A stretch of 64,000 bases of DNA from Martinezella rhizogenes (GTDB lineage: Bacteria; Pseudomonadota; Alphaproteobacteria; Rhizobiales; Rhizobiaceae). Below, piece by piece: positions 54,075 to 62,854 of the stretch. The translations under genes and the position numbers were made by a program. Below the pieces are notes generated by a model that was not told where the DNA came from, ran no database searches, and worked only from the letters and a program-made list of their open reading frames with translations. Location: assembly GCA_013322215.1 (NCBI GenBank), contig JAAMEZ010000045.1, positions 1 to 64,000 on the forward strand, in the 5' to 3' direction. Numbering within the stretch: position 1 is the stretch's first letter; each line of letters starts with the position of its first letter.

Positions 54075-54750
54075 TCTGAGCAAAAGCACATCGCGGGAGT
54101 GTCTTCGCGCCGGGGTCAGGCGTGAATGCAGTTGCACCGAGCTATTTTGACGCTTGATGAAGTCGGGCAAAGGGACTCCGTTCCGGAGCAATCAGCGCTG
54201 AAGGTTGGTCAGACCCAGTCGGCAACAATCATCTGAGCAGTTATTGACCTTGGAAAAAGACAAAGAAAGACAAAGCCTGCCGGTTTCGTAGTCGAAGCGT
54301 ATGGCGTTTCTTGACCACAAGACCTGTAGTTCCGTTTAGGGCTAATTGGTTGGTTCCGGGATCATGGGACGCATGCGGCCTAAGAGCCCGGGGTTGCGAG
54401 CCGAGGCCAGAATCGTGTGGACGCCAACTGACAGAGCGCTCTCTCACGATTGAAATCGGTCGCAACACGATATATTTTGTTTCCTGCGCAATGAATCCGA
54501 CAACGATCACAGGACTACCCCGAAGCCGTTTCTCGAATGCCTGCGACGAAATGGAAGCGTTCCGGTGGGAGGCGTTCGTCCAGCATCTATTGGCTTGTTG
54601 CATTTCGAGCATGGGCTTGGCTTGGGAGGCCGAGCCAGACTGCTTGCGTGTAATTTTCGAATCGTTGTCCGTCTGAGAAGAGGAACACAGGCGAGGTTTC
54701 GGGGCATCAATTCCCAGCAAAAGACTCACGCGAGCGATGAAGGGGGAGTT
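54075..54750. other. gene-poor spacer
   Basis: About 680 bases. Overlapping frames exist on both strands (minus 54241-54957, plus 54311-54676), but none has a ribosome site or recognisable family. I see no repeats or RNA genes. Confidence 0.4.
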
Positions 54751-55056
54751 TTGAAAACAAGAAGGCACAAGCAGGCGCGTGAGAAGGCCCTTGCCGTTTT
54801 CTATGATAATTGGGAGCTTTTGGATCGTGAATCGAAACGCCGTGCGCATAAGGCCTTCGATAAAATGATCACAGTCTATCTGGAGGCGCTCAGCGGTCGC
54901 ATTTGTTTGAGCGAGGCCGTTGGTTTTATGTATCCAAGAGACATTGAACGGCTGCAAGCCGGCCGACTAGCGCAGATATTTGCCGGGAAACAACACGATA
55001 GAAAATTCATTCCAGTGTTTTCAGGCGATCCGTCCTTCATTGATACAGAAAGCTGA
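54751..55056 (+). CDS. hypothetical small protein
   Basis: A possible 101-residue charged helical protein: REKALAVFYDNWELLDRESK, then RAHKAFDKMITVYLEALSGR. It may start at the TTG at 54751, preceded by GGGGGAG, though the spacing is very short. The frame stays open upstream to 54565. Codon pattern looks genuine in the C-terminal half. No family recognised. Confidence 0.45.
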   Translation: MKTRRHKQAREKALAVFYDNWELLDRESKRRAHKAFDKMITVYLEALSGRICLSEAVGFMYPRDIERLQAGRLAQIFAGKQHDRKFIPVFSGDPSFIDTES

Positions 55057-55130
55057 TTGTCGGAAATTGCACCGATGTCACTAGGAAGTGGGCATCCGCC
55101 GATTTGAGCGCATGCTCGAGACGTGAGATC

Positions 55131-55349
55131 ATGCTGGCGCATCAGTATTCGTCGTGCCTCTCCCCGCCCGTGAAAATATACGCGAGCCAACCGGACTTGA
55201 GACGGGCGACAGCCCACAAGAATAGCGGCTCGCAGAACGCTGCCTCTGGCGACGACAAGATGTCCGGTAACAACCAGACCTCGGGAACCCGCGGTGGCTC
55301 GCATGAGCAGCCCGTCAAGGCGGGGCAGCAGTCGCACAGAAATTCCTGA
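55131..55349 (+). CDS. possible small Gly/Ser/Asn-rich peptide
   Basis: A 72-codon frame ending MSGNNQTSGTRGGSHEQPVK plus a short basic tail, low-complexity like some small stress-related rhizobial peptides. A hairpin follows 14 bases after the stop. The start is uncertain (55131, or the internal ATG at 55260). Weakly supported. Confidence 0.35.
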   Translation: MLAHQYSSCLSPPVKIYASQPDLRRATAHKNSGSQNAASGDDKMSGNNQTSGTRGGSHEQPVKAGQQSHRNS

Positions 55350-55362
55350 CATCGCCTTGGGA

Positions 55363-55378
55363 GCCCGCTGATGCGGGC
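55363..55378. terminator. hairpin between convergent genes
   Basis: GCCCGC-TGAT-GCGGGC at 55363-55378, followed on the plus strand by CCTTCCTTT. It sits between a small plus-strand frame and the HWE kinase gene ending at 55416, so it may serve both strands. Confidence 0.55.
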
Positions 55379-55415
55379 CCTTCCTTTGGTCGCAGATAGA
55401 TATCCTTGCGCCCGC

Positions 55416-56393
55416 TCAACGTTGGATGTTGTCAAGGGGAATTCGGACAGTGATCTGAAGGCCGGCCGGATTCCATTCGCGGTCGATCGATCCCTGAAGC
55501 GAGGAAATTGCCGCTTTTTCCAATTGGGAGCCGAACCCACCGGCACCAACAGGTTGCTCAACCGTCGGGCCTCCGATTTCGATCCATCTCAGCAAAAATT
55601 CCTCATCGTGTCGTATATCAATCTCGACACGGCCTGTCGCCGCGGACAGTGCGCCGTATTTAATCGCATTCGTTGCGAATTCATGCAAAAGTAGGGCAAA
55701 CGACGTCAATTGAGGTCCGTGAACTGGTAAGTCGCTTCCGGTTACAGACAGGCGTTTGCGGCCCTCGTACTGGTGCGCGGCAAAAAGAGCTTTGATCAGC
55801 GTGAAAAGGGTTGTGTCCTGACGTTGGGCGGCGCCGATGTCGGGCAACGTCAGTTCGTGAGCAATACTCAAAGCGCGCGTGCGCTCTCTGAGTTCGCTTG
55901 CAAGTTCCGCAACCGTAGTCGCAGCTCGTTCGCTTAACCCGATCACCGCGCCGACAATGGCAAAAATGTTCTTGATACGGTGGTTCATTTCCCGAAGGAG
56001 GAGAGCTTGTCGCTCAGCCACAAGCTTGCGCTCCGAAATGTCCCGCGCGATTTTCGATGCTCCGATCACCGCCCCGCTGTTGTCGCGCACGGGAGATACC
56101 GTCAAGGAAATATCCACCAGACTGCCATCCTTACGGCGACGGACGGTCTCGTAGTGATCGATCCTCTTTCCTTCGCGGATGTTGGCAAGGATGGAATCTT
56201 CTTCATCAAGTCGGTCGGCCGGAATGATAAGGGTGATATGCTGGCCTATCGCTTCTTCTGGCGTATAGCCGAACAGTCGCTGAGCACCACGATTCCAACT
56301 TGTGATAATGCCATCAACGGTTTTACTGACGATCGCATCGTCGGAACTCTCGACGATCGCGGCAAGGAGGGCCTGCACCGCGGATGCGTCCAC
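55416..56393 (-). CDS. PAS-HWE family sensor histidine kinase
   Basis: A 325-residue soluble kinase. PAS with PAC: IVESSDDAIVSKTVDGIITS, then RRKDGSLVDISLTVSPVRD. Dimerisation helix LLREMNHRIKNIFAIVGAVI carries the phospho-acceptor His. The ATPase domain contains LHEFATNAIKYGAL and the W-x-E of LRWIEIGGPTV, which marks the HWE group common in rhizobia. It appears to start at a GTG at 56393 a few codons after an in-frame stop. No adjoining regulator. Confidence 0.92.
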   Translation of the reverse strand: MDASAVQALLAAIVESSDDAIVSKTVDGIITSWNRGAQRLFGYTPEEAIGQHITLIIPADRLDEEDSILANIREGKRIDHYETVRRRKDGSLVDISLTVSPVRDNSGAVIGASKIARDISERKLVAERQALLLREMNHRIKNIFAIVGAVIGLSERAATTVAELASELRERTRALSIAHELTLPDIGAAQRQDTTLFTLIKALFAAHQYEGRKRLSVTGSDLPVHGPQLTSFALLLHEFATNAIKYGALSAATGRVEIDIRHDEEFLLRWIEIGGPTVEQPVGAGGFGSQLEKAAISSLQGSIDREWNPAGLQITVRIPLDNIQR

Positions 56394-56769
56394 TCCGAAC
56401 TGCCCAATTCAAAGTCACTCTTGCTTGCGTCAGGGATGGGGTGGCGCTTCCCGCTTGCAAACCATTCGATGGCTGTTGCAAACTCCCGTTCATAGGTCTC
56501 CTCCATGGTTAACTGCACATGACGTGCGATGATCAATCTCCAATTTCTTTGTTGTATCACGGAAAAATAGCGCGATTTTCCGTCATTTTCTATCCTCATC
56601 GTCGCAATCGCAGCCGGGAGAGTCGGCATTCGATCGCCGGCTCGTCCAGAACAAAGAAGTCCGTCTCACGCGTCCCAAAACCGGGCGCGATCGCGATATC
56701 AACAAGCCTATGAATCGGAACCATCTTCTTCATCGCTAGTTGCATTTCTACCTTTTTCGCGAGGAAGTC

Positions 56770-56964
56770 ATGATCGGCAGGAAGTTCAAAGCGGTGCCGG
56801 ACGGTCCCCACTCATGGTCGGTTGTATATGCGAGGAACGATGAGGTGGTTCGCCACCAAGGGGTAGCACTCTCCGGGCTTAGCAAGGCGCTTGCGGAAGA
56901 TCTGGCCAAATTGCTTAATCTGGAAAAGCCGGAGGATAAGTGTGATAATCCGGCAGCTTCCTGA
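56770..56964 (+). CDS. small hypothetical protein (DUF2188-like)
   Basis: A 64-residue protein starting MIGRKFKAVPDGPHSWSVVY. It has a small beta-rich N-terminal half with a helix after it (GLSKALAEDLAKLLNL). The pattern resembles short DUF2188-type proteins. GAGGAAG lies 4 bases before ATG 56770. Function unknown. Confidence 0.55.
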   Translation: MIGRKFKAVPDGPHSWSVVYARNDEVVRHQGVALSGLSKALAEDLAKLLNLEKPEDKCDNPAAS

Positions 56965-57354
56965 TCCACACGATCCGAGCCGACTACAACTTTGCTTTTT
57001 CTGCATCAGCTCTTTGTGAGAGCCCGGTTCGTAAACGGCTCCAAAACAATGGCAGTCGAACCGGAATATGCTGCGTGCATCGGAGTATCCAGATGCAGAT
57101 GTGGCTGACATTTTCCGGTGGACGATCCCGATGCCGACAAAGCTGCAGGTATCCCCGAGCCCGAAACGCCGATCTTCAGGATTTTAATACGCCGCGTTTT
57201 GGCGCCATCCCAGTCATAGACCACAGAAAACTGCCGAGCGCCAAACAAATCTCTCCTAGCCTGAAGGTGTCGATGCCAAGCGCTCCAGCTAAGAGAACCG
57301 ATAGGCCTCCCATCTTAAATTATTATCACCTAAAATACAATTTGGCGAGACGGA
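56965..57354. other. intergenic region, nothing recognised
   Basis: About 390 bases between convergent small genes. Frames are short and have no ribosome sites. No repeat or RNA gene was seen. Confidence 0.4.
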
Positions 57355-57657
57355 TTAATGAATCGTCCCCACCGCAGGCAATTCTTCGCAGCGAGCTTGT
57401 ATGGCAAAGATCAAGCAGACGGCATTGCTGATGATTGTCATATTGCTTGAGCTGCAACACCTTGCCAGGTCTTCCCGCATGACCTTCAGCATCCATCCGA
57501 TATCGAGAAGCGACCTCACCGTCTGGGCATCGCCTTCGCCAGCGACGTCGAAGGCGAGATCCGAGATCGTCGCGGCGAGGAAATCAACACGGTCGAGCCG
57601 TTCGCTGTGGTCCAGCTCCGCGTAGGGTATCGTTGAGGCTTCGTCGTTTGCCAGCAT
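57355..57657 (-). CDS. hypothetical protein
   Basis: A 100-residue, mostly helical acidic protein: RLDRVDFLAATISDLAFDVA, then SLLDIGWMLKVMREDLARC. It has a CC pair and a further Cys. AGGAGG lies 8 bases before the ATG at 57657, a strong ribosome site that argues for a real gene. No family recognised. The IS5 remnant begins right behind it. Confidence 0.6.
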   Translation of the reverse strand: MLANDEASTIPYAELDHSERLDRVDFLAATISDLAFDVAGEGDAQTVRSLLDIGWMLKVMREDLARCCSSSNMTIISNAVCLIFAIQARCEELPAVGTIH

Positions 57658-57751
57658 ATTCGTATCCTCCTAGGGCGTGGTGACGATTTAACGGTTATGG
57701 GTTCCCAGGCTGGCGCAAATCAGATTCAACACTGACTTTTGGAGGTCGGTG

Positions 57752-58375
57752 ATGGATTGCGACGCACTTCGAGATGATCAATGGGAGCGTATCAGGGGCT
57801 TTGTGCCGGGTGGGACCAAAGGCAAGCGCGGTCCACGCACGGATAATCGAACATTTCTGGAGGCGCTTTTGTGGATGGCGCGTTCCGGCGGTCGCTGGCG
57901 GGACCTGCCCGAGCGGCTTGGCGACTATCGCTCGGTGAAGCGACGCTATTACCGCTGGATCGAGATGGGTGTTCTGGACGAGATGTTGTCGGTTCTTTCC
58001 CGCGAAGCCGATCTGGAATGGCTGATGATCGACAGCACCATCGTGCGGGCTCATCAGCATGCTGCCGGCGCGCGCAAGGAAAAAGGGGGGCGGATGCCCA
58101 GGGCCTGGGTCGGTCTCGCGGCGGCTTGAGCACGAAGATCCATGCTGCGACAGAAGCGCTCGGCCTTCCAATCCGATTGATCGGCTCTCCCGGACAACAC
58201 AACGACATCGCCTTTGCCCATGACCTCGTCGATGGCTTCGAAGCCGGGGCTGCTCTTGCCGACAAAGGCTATGATGCCGATCATCTGTGCGACAGGATTG
58301 CGCAAAGCGGAACGGAGCTGGTCATCCCGCCAAAACGCAACCGAAAAGTCCAGCGCTGCTACGACGCCGACAGCC
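57752..58375 (+). pseudogene. IS5-family (IS427-like) transposase, two frames, 3'-truncated
   Basis: Frame 1 (57752-58129) has the IS5 N-terminal DDQWERIRGFVPG, LEALLWMARSGGRWRDLPER and first Asp in WLMIDSTIVRAHQHAAG. Frame 2 resumes with GRSRGGLSTKIHAATEALGL and the second Asp in ALADKGYDADHL, then IPPKRNRKVQRCYDA. Two-frame arrangement is normal for this group (programmed frameshift). The Glu-containing C-terminus is missing after 58375, where another IS fragment begins, so the element is dead. Confidence 0.88.
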
Positions 58376-58399
58376 AGCCAACCGGCTGCGGATCGCATT

Positions 58400-58555
58400 G
58401 GTGAATTGCCTACTGAATTTCTCGGCCTACCGGCGGATTGTCTGATAGCAGACAATGATGCCGCGCGCGGCCAACATATCCGAGACCACCCGCAGCTGAG
58501 CGGAACCGGGAAACAGAGCCGGACTGGATGAGCAATCATATCAGCTGGGAAACGG
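58400..58555 (-). pseudogene. IS6-family transposase fragment
   Basis: Read on the minus strand across frames it gives MIAHPVRLCF, then VGRAR/MLAARGII-like and SYQTIRR pieces of the IS6 N-terminus (consensus DVI-H-A-V-R-L-Y, RGI-V-S-H-T-I-R-W). Only about 50 codons remain, with frameshifts. It abuts the broken end of the IS5 transposase, so one element inserted into or recombined with the other. Confidence 0.6.
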
Positions 58556-58682
58556 TGGCGACAGTAGACCGGATCAGGAGTAGGCCATACGTCATCCTCG
58601 AAAGCATGTTAAGTTGACAATGTCATGAACCCCGTCAACCTCACAGCCATACAGTCCTATTGCCGTGACGACATCAGAAGCG

Positions 58683-59972
58683 TTACTGGCTGCGAGGAAG
58701 GAAGGCCGACGATAGTGCTGCAAAAAATATCAAGAAGATACAAGCACTTGTTATTAGGTGATAGTATCCTAGTACGTTGGCGAAAGCCGCAAAAATGGCT
58801 GATCCTAGGAGGCTGCCAATCTTCCCTGCATTGAGAAATTGGGCAGCAATCGAACCAACCTTATTTTTACTGATCGCTTTGAGCAAGCCCAAGCAAACCA
58901 CCGTGGAGAACGCAAAATGTGCGCCATAGAGGACTTGCATGCCGAGTATCACCCACGGATTTGTGGCAAACAGTAAAAGGGCAAAATAGACAAGCCCCGC
59001 TCCTAAGCCGGCTTGAAGAACGAATTTTTCGCTAATTCTCCGCGCTAACTTCGGGATGAGGTAGATTGCGACGACTTCAGTGGCTGCCGCTGTCATCATG
59101 ACAATGCCAGGGATGTTGATCGGAACGGCTAAAGTTTTCAGGAGATAGATCGGCATCGTCATGGAATGGATCAGATTCGCAGATGTGACAAAGACCATCA
59201 CAGAAAACACTGACAAAAGTTCCCTGTACGAGAAGCGATGCGATGATGGTTCCTTGATTGCACTCTCTTCGGTCTGTCTGTCGTTGTCATGAGAGATGTA
59301 CTCTATCCCGGATGCGGACGTCTCAAGAAAAACACCTACAAATGCCATTGCTCCGCAGATGATACATCCGACGAGGACGAGGGAAAACCCACCAAGATCA
59401 TAGAGATGGAATGCGAGAGGTGGTCCAACAATCCAGACAATGGAAACGAGAAGGCGCGTGCCATACATGCCCTCCACAACTTTCCTTTTCCCGAGATGAT
59501 AGCCTTCGTCATACATAAACAGTGCGGGGATTAGAAGCTGCGAAATTCCACCGAAGCAGGCAGAGGCAATTAGAAAAAACGGCGATCTAAAAGCCAATGC
59601 CAGGCAAACGATATTGAGGATGGACGCCGAGAGAGAGGCTAGTGTGAGAAGAACGGGGTTTTGTCGATCTATATGCCCTCGGCCAGCGAAATATGTGACT
59701 ACCATCCCTAGCAGTGTAGATCCGTAGACATAACAACCGACCGTGAACGGGTCCATCTCCAACTGCGTAATTAAATACACTGTCGCGATGACGCGAACCA
59801 TCGCACTAGGAAGCGCTGCAACCAGCAACAAGCCATAGTGCGCGGGGGAGGCAAGCCAACGTATTGATTGCGAGAGGGTTGATGGAAAGTGACGGATACG
59901 CCGTTTCACCTTAATTGCGCACCTCTGAAACCAATGTCTTATATAGCTCGGAGTAACGAGAAAAACCGTCAT
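58683..59972 (-). CDS. MFS transporter, sugar-efflux (SetA)-like
   Basis: A 429-residue inner-membrane protein with about 12 hydrophobic helices and a polar central loop (residues about 220-250, SHDNDRQTEESAIKEP). The two halves and QVLYGAHFAFSTVVCLGLLK resemble SetA/SotB-type sugar efflux carriers of the major facilitator family. Last gene of the right-end operon, its start overlapping the GT4 end by 62 bases. It probably exports the operon's product. Substrate unknown. Confidence 0.85.
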   Translation of the reverse strand: MTVFLVTPSYIRHWFQRCAIKVKRRIRHFPSTLSQSIRWLASPAHYGLLLVAALPSAMVRVIATVYLITQLEMDPFTVGCYVYGSTLLGMVVTYFAGRGHIDRQNPVLLTLASLSASILNIVCLALAFRSPFFLIASACFGGISQLLIPALFMYDEGYHLGKRKVVEGMYGTRLLVSIVWIVGPPLAFHLYDLGGFSLVLVGCIICGAMAFVGVFLETSASGIEYISHDNDRQTEESAIKEPSSHRFSYRELLSVFSVMVFVTSANLIHSMTMPIYLLKTLAVPINIPGIVMMTAAATEVVAIYLIPKLARRISEKFVLQAGLGAGLVYFALLLFATNPWVILGMQVLYGAHFAFSTVVCLGLLKAISKNKVGSIAAQFLNAGKIGSLLGSAIFAAFANVLGYYHLITSACIFLIFFAALSSAFLPRSQ

Positions 59973-61281
59973 CAGCCGAATTCCACGCTAACAAACGTTC
60001 TCGAGCGGATCTGCCAAAATTTCGCTGTGCTTCGGATGGGAGATCAGAGAAGCGGGACAGCGTCGCCAGAATCTCTTCTTTCGTCACAGCTTGGACCAGA
60101 AAACCTGATTTCTCATGTTCAACCAGGTCGCCTATCCCGCCTGCCGTCGAGGATAGAATAGGCATCTCACTGGCCATTGCCTCCTGGATAACAAGCGGCA
60201 GCCCCTCTTCCAGAGAAAATAAGCAGAGCGCATCGAGCGCGCCCATAAGTGAAAATACATCATCACGGTGCATGTGCTCGCGAAACCGGATGTTGGATGC
60301 GCCGGCAGAGATTTCCACGCATTCCGCAAGGAGCGGGCCGCCTCCTACCACCGTAAGCGTATCGTCAGGGTATAACTGTAGATGCGCTTTAAACGCGGCC
60401 ACCAGTGTCTCTGGGCTTTTCTTGTGCACCAAACGGCCCACAAAAAGAAAATTCGTTCCTTTCTTTGCGGATACGCCCCAGCGCTGCTGGCCTTCTTCTC
60501 GACATCTGATTGCCAATTGAGCAGTCTTCAAATCTTGGTCATTAATGATCGAAACAGGAATGTAAAGAGAACGCGAATTTATCGCGGCCCATTTGTCGTA
60601 TGCATCTAAGCCAATTGCAACGATCTGATCACTTTCTCGGGAGACAAACTCTTGGAGTTCTCTATTGACCTGATGAGCTATCAGACGATGCTGTGCGTCT
60701 TCCTTGTACATCCTTTCGATGTCATGCTCATGGCATATGCTCTTCACCACACCAAGATGCTTCGTTGAAACATGTATAAATTGCGCGGGAGGTAGTTCAT
60801 ATTCCGGAAATTGCTTTGAAAGAGGAAGTATATCTTCGTATATGCTATTTAATTGGTGCACTTCTGAGTCGATAATCCGCTTTGCTTGCAACATTTTCTC
60901 AGGCGAGATGGTCTCAGACAGGCGAGCGATGTAACGTATAGATCCAAGCTTGGCGGTAACTACAGATAAATCAGCGATGAAGATGTGGGAATGAACGATG
61001 TCGATATCGAGATGATTTACAAGATGGCTAATGAAGCTGGCCATGCGGAGGGCCATGCTTGCCGAGCCACCATCTTGTATCGAGTGGACGGTAACTCCAA
61101 GCGCATCCATTAGCTCGTAATAGTGGATATTTTCGCTACGGGCATGCGCGCGAATCTCGGCGAGATGAAGTTCAAATTCCCCCCCATGTCGACTTGTCAG
61201 ATACTCGAGCAGTTTGCAAACGTAGACATGATCGCCACCGGGCCAAGAGAGATCCGTGACTACCTGAAGAATACGTAGCAT
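59911..61281 (-). CDS. family 4 glycosyltransferase
   Basis: A 456-residue GT-B enzyme. N-terminal domain: LQVVTDLSWPGGDHVYVCKL and DIVHSHIFIADLSVVTAKLG. C-terminal domain: NFLFVGRLVHKKSPETLVAA, then the nucleotide-sugar E-x7-E site in EEGLPLVIQEAMASEMPIL. Retaining transferase; donor and acceptor not readable. A long insert (residues about 130-235) separates the lobes. It starts 1 base after the NUDIX stop. Base composition is visibly more AT-rich than the trb or Nit1C genes. Confidence 0.92.
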   Translation of the reverse strand: MLRILQVVTDLSWPGGDHVYVCKLLEYLTSRHGGEFELHLAEIRAHARSENIHYYELMDALGVTVHSIQDGGSASMALRMASFISHLVNHLDIDIVHSHIFIADLSVVTAKLGSIRYIARLSETISPEKMLQAKRIIDSEVHQLNSIYEDILPLSKQFPEYELPPAQFIHVSTKHLGVVKSICHEHDIERMYKEDAQHRLIAHQVNRELQEFVSRESDQIVAIGLDAYDKWAAINSRSLYIPVSIINDQDLKTAQLAIRCREEGQQRWGVSAKKGTNFLFVGRLVHKKSPETLVAAFKAHLQLYPDDTLTVVGGGPLLAECVEISAGASNIRFREHMHRDDVFSLMGALDALCLFSLEEGLPLVIQEAMASEMPILSSTAGGIGDLVEHEKSGFLVQAVTKEEILATLSRFSDLPSEAQRNFGRSARERLLAWNSADDGFSRYSELYKTLVSEVRN

Positions 61282-61282
61282 G

Positions 61283-61771
61283 CTAACTTCTCCCGAACCG
61301 TTGAGCCCGGCGCATCAGTGCGGGAAGTTCGGGTGGGCAAGGGATAGCGTCAGCCTCGTCCGGTGTGACCCATTGCATGAATTCCGACCCCTCCAGATTA
61401 TGACGTACTCCATCATCCATTCTGCAATGATAGATTAGGTCGATATGCCAATGCTCTGGCTGATCTTTCCGCGCTGGGATTCTTTCGCAAAGGGTCGCGA
61501 GCGGAGCCGGCAACTCCACTACGGAACCAGTTGGCAGAAACGGCGCTAAGTCGCTCTCCTGCTCTTGTGACACGAATGAAACCGACACGCCAACTTCTTC
61601 GGCGACCTCGCGCAACATTGCTTCGTGAGGTTCTTCATTTTCCTCGATGTGCCCACCGGGGTAGAGCCAAAGATTCAACTTCTGGTGGAATTGAACGAGG
61701 AACTGTCCCCTGTTCTCAATGAGAGCCGACGCCGTGAAATGTTTAATGCCAGTCCGCAGAGTAAAACTCAT
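61283..61771 (-). CDS. NUDIX hydrolase
   Basis: A 162-residue protein. The Nudix box is complete: GGHIEENEEPHEAMLREV followed by AEEVGV (G-x5-E-x7-REV-x-EE-x-G). Such enzymes hydrolyse nucleoside diphosphates linked to another group, for example nucleotide sugars. GAGGGGC precedes ATG 61771, which overlaps the aminotransferase stop (ATGA); the longer frame to 61879 lies inside that gene. Confidence 0.92.
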   Translation of the reverse strand: MSFTLRTGIKHFTASALIENRGQFLVQFHQKLNLWLYPGGHIEENEEPHEAMLREVAEEVGVSVSFVSQEQESDLAPFLPTGSVVELPAPLATLCERIPARKDQPEHWHIDLIYHCRMDDGVRHNLEGSEFMQWVTPDEADAIPCPPELPALMRRAQRFGRS

Positions 61772-62853
61772 ATCGCCCCTCGAATTATTTCCACGATTCG
61801 CGCAAGATCGGCCTGATCCAAGCCAGGATGCACCGGTATCTGCACGAGCCTCTCCATCAAAGATTCGGCATTTGGGCAACTGGCGGCGATGTCCTTGTAT
61901 GCGTTGCGGCGATAGAAGACATTATAGCCGTACTTGATCTGATCGATCGCAATTCCTTGAGCCGAGATCTTTTCCAGTTGCCTTGTCGCATGCCCTTCGG
62001 AGGTCAAAACGAAAGTCAGATTGTAATAGTTGGGCTTTCCACCTTCAGGATAATCCAACTCGCTGATGGAGCCAGCGCTGCCTATTTCCCGAAGAATGTA
62101 TTGAGCATTTTCCGTCCGCATGCGTATGAGGACCTCGAGCAGCGGAATGCGTGCGATACCAACTGCCGCAGCCATAGCGTTAATCTTATAGTTCACACCA
62201 GTTTCATCACCCCGCAGATTTCCGAGGCGGGTATAAGACTGGATTCGGTCGGCGATCTCTTCATTGTCGGTGAGGATAAAGCCCCCTTCGCCGGTGGCTA
62301 AAAGCTTCCGGTCGTGAGTTGAGAAGCAACCCAACAATCCCTCTGTCCCAACCATCTTGCCGTTTGATCTAGCCCCGTGGGCATGGGCCGCATCTTCGAT
62401 CAACGGGATGCCAGTGGCGTCCAGAATTGACCGAATGCGCCGCAAATCCTGAGGGTAACCCCAAAGCGGCACCGCAAGCGCCGCACAAGTACGGGACGAA
62501 ATTTTTCGTTCCAGATCTTCCGGATCAAATCCAACCGATCCTTCTGTCACGTCCACTGCGATAGGTATCAGTCCGTTGGCAGTAATGGGGAACACCGAAG
62601 GGAGAGGAGCGGTGGCGGGTACGAGGACCTCGTCTCCTGCCTTGGCATCAATCGCGCTGAGCGCTGCCTGTATTGCCGTGCTGCCGGACGATACAGCGAC
62701 GGCACGTCGCACGCCAAAAGTTTGGGCGAGGGCCAACTCATATTCGGCAACGACTTCCGCCGTCCCAGACAGTTGCCCGTCCGAAAGAAGTTTACTTAAC
62801 TTTGGTAGGTCGTTGTCGCTTCTAGAGAGGAATTTATCAATGATCGGCTGCAT
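61768..62853 (-). CDS. DegT/DnrJ/EryC1/StrS-family aminotransferase
   Basis: A 361-residue PLP enzyme that aminates keto-sugars or keto-cyclitols. Visible: GSTAIQAALSAI (cofactor phosphate), LIEDAAHAHGARSNGKMVGT (Asp for the ring nitrogen), and Lys183 in FSTHDRKLLATGEGGFI as the Schiff-base residue; NYKINAMAAAVGIARI matches the family's NYRM-AI-AA pattern. Starts 1 base after the dehydrogenase stop. The substrate is not readable; the neighbours suggest an amino sugar or aminocyclitol. Confidence 0.93.
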   Translation of the reverse strand: MQPIIDKFLSRSDNDLPKLSKLLSDGQLSGTAEVVAEYELALAQTFGVRRAVAVSSGSTAIQAALSAIDAKAGDEVLVPATAPLPSVFPITANGLIPIAVDVTEGSVGFDPEDLERKISSRTCAALAVPLWGYPQDLRRIRSILDATGIPLIEDAAHAHGARSNGKMVGTEGLLGCFSTHDRKLLATGEGGFILTDNEEIADRIQSYTRLGNLRGDETGVNYKINAMAAAVGIARIPLLEVLIRMRTENAQYILREIGSAGSISELDYPEGGKPNYYNLTFVLTSEGHATRQLEKISAQGIAIDQIKYGYNVFYRRNAYKDIAASCPNAESLMERLVQIPVHPGLDQADLARIVEIIRGAI

Positions 62854-62854
62854 T

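Noticed and set aside
56246..56506. Small gene MEETYEREFATAIEWFASGK upstream of the HWE kinase
   Set aside because: It overlaps the kinase start by about 150 bases in another frame; only the first 40 codons look coding, so it may be a leader or remnant, but support is too weak.
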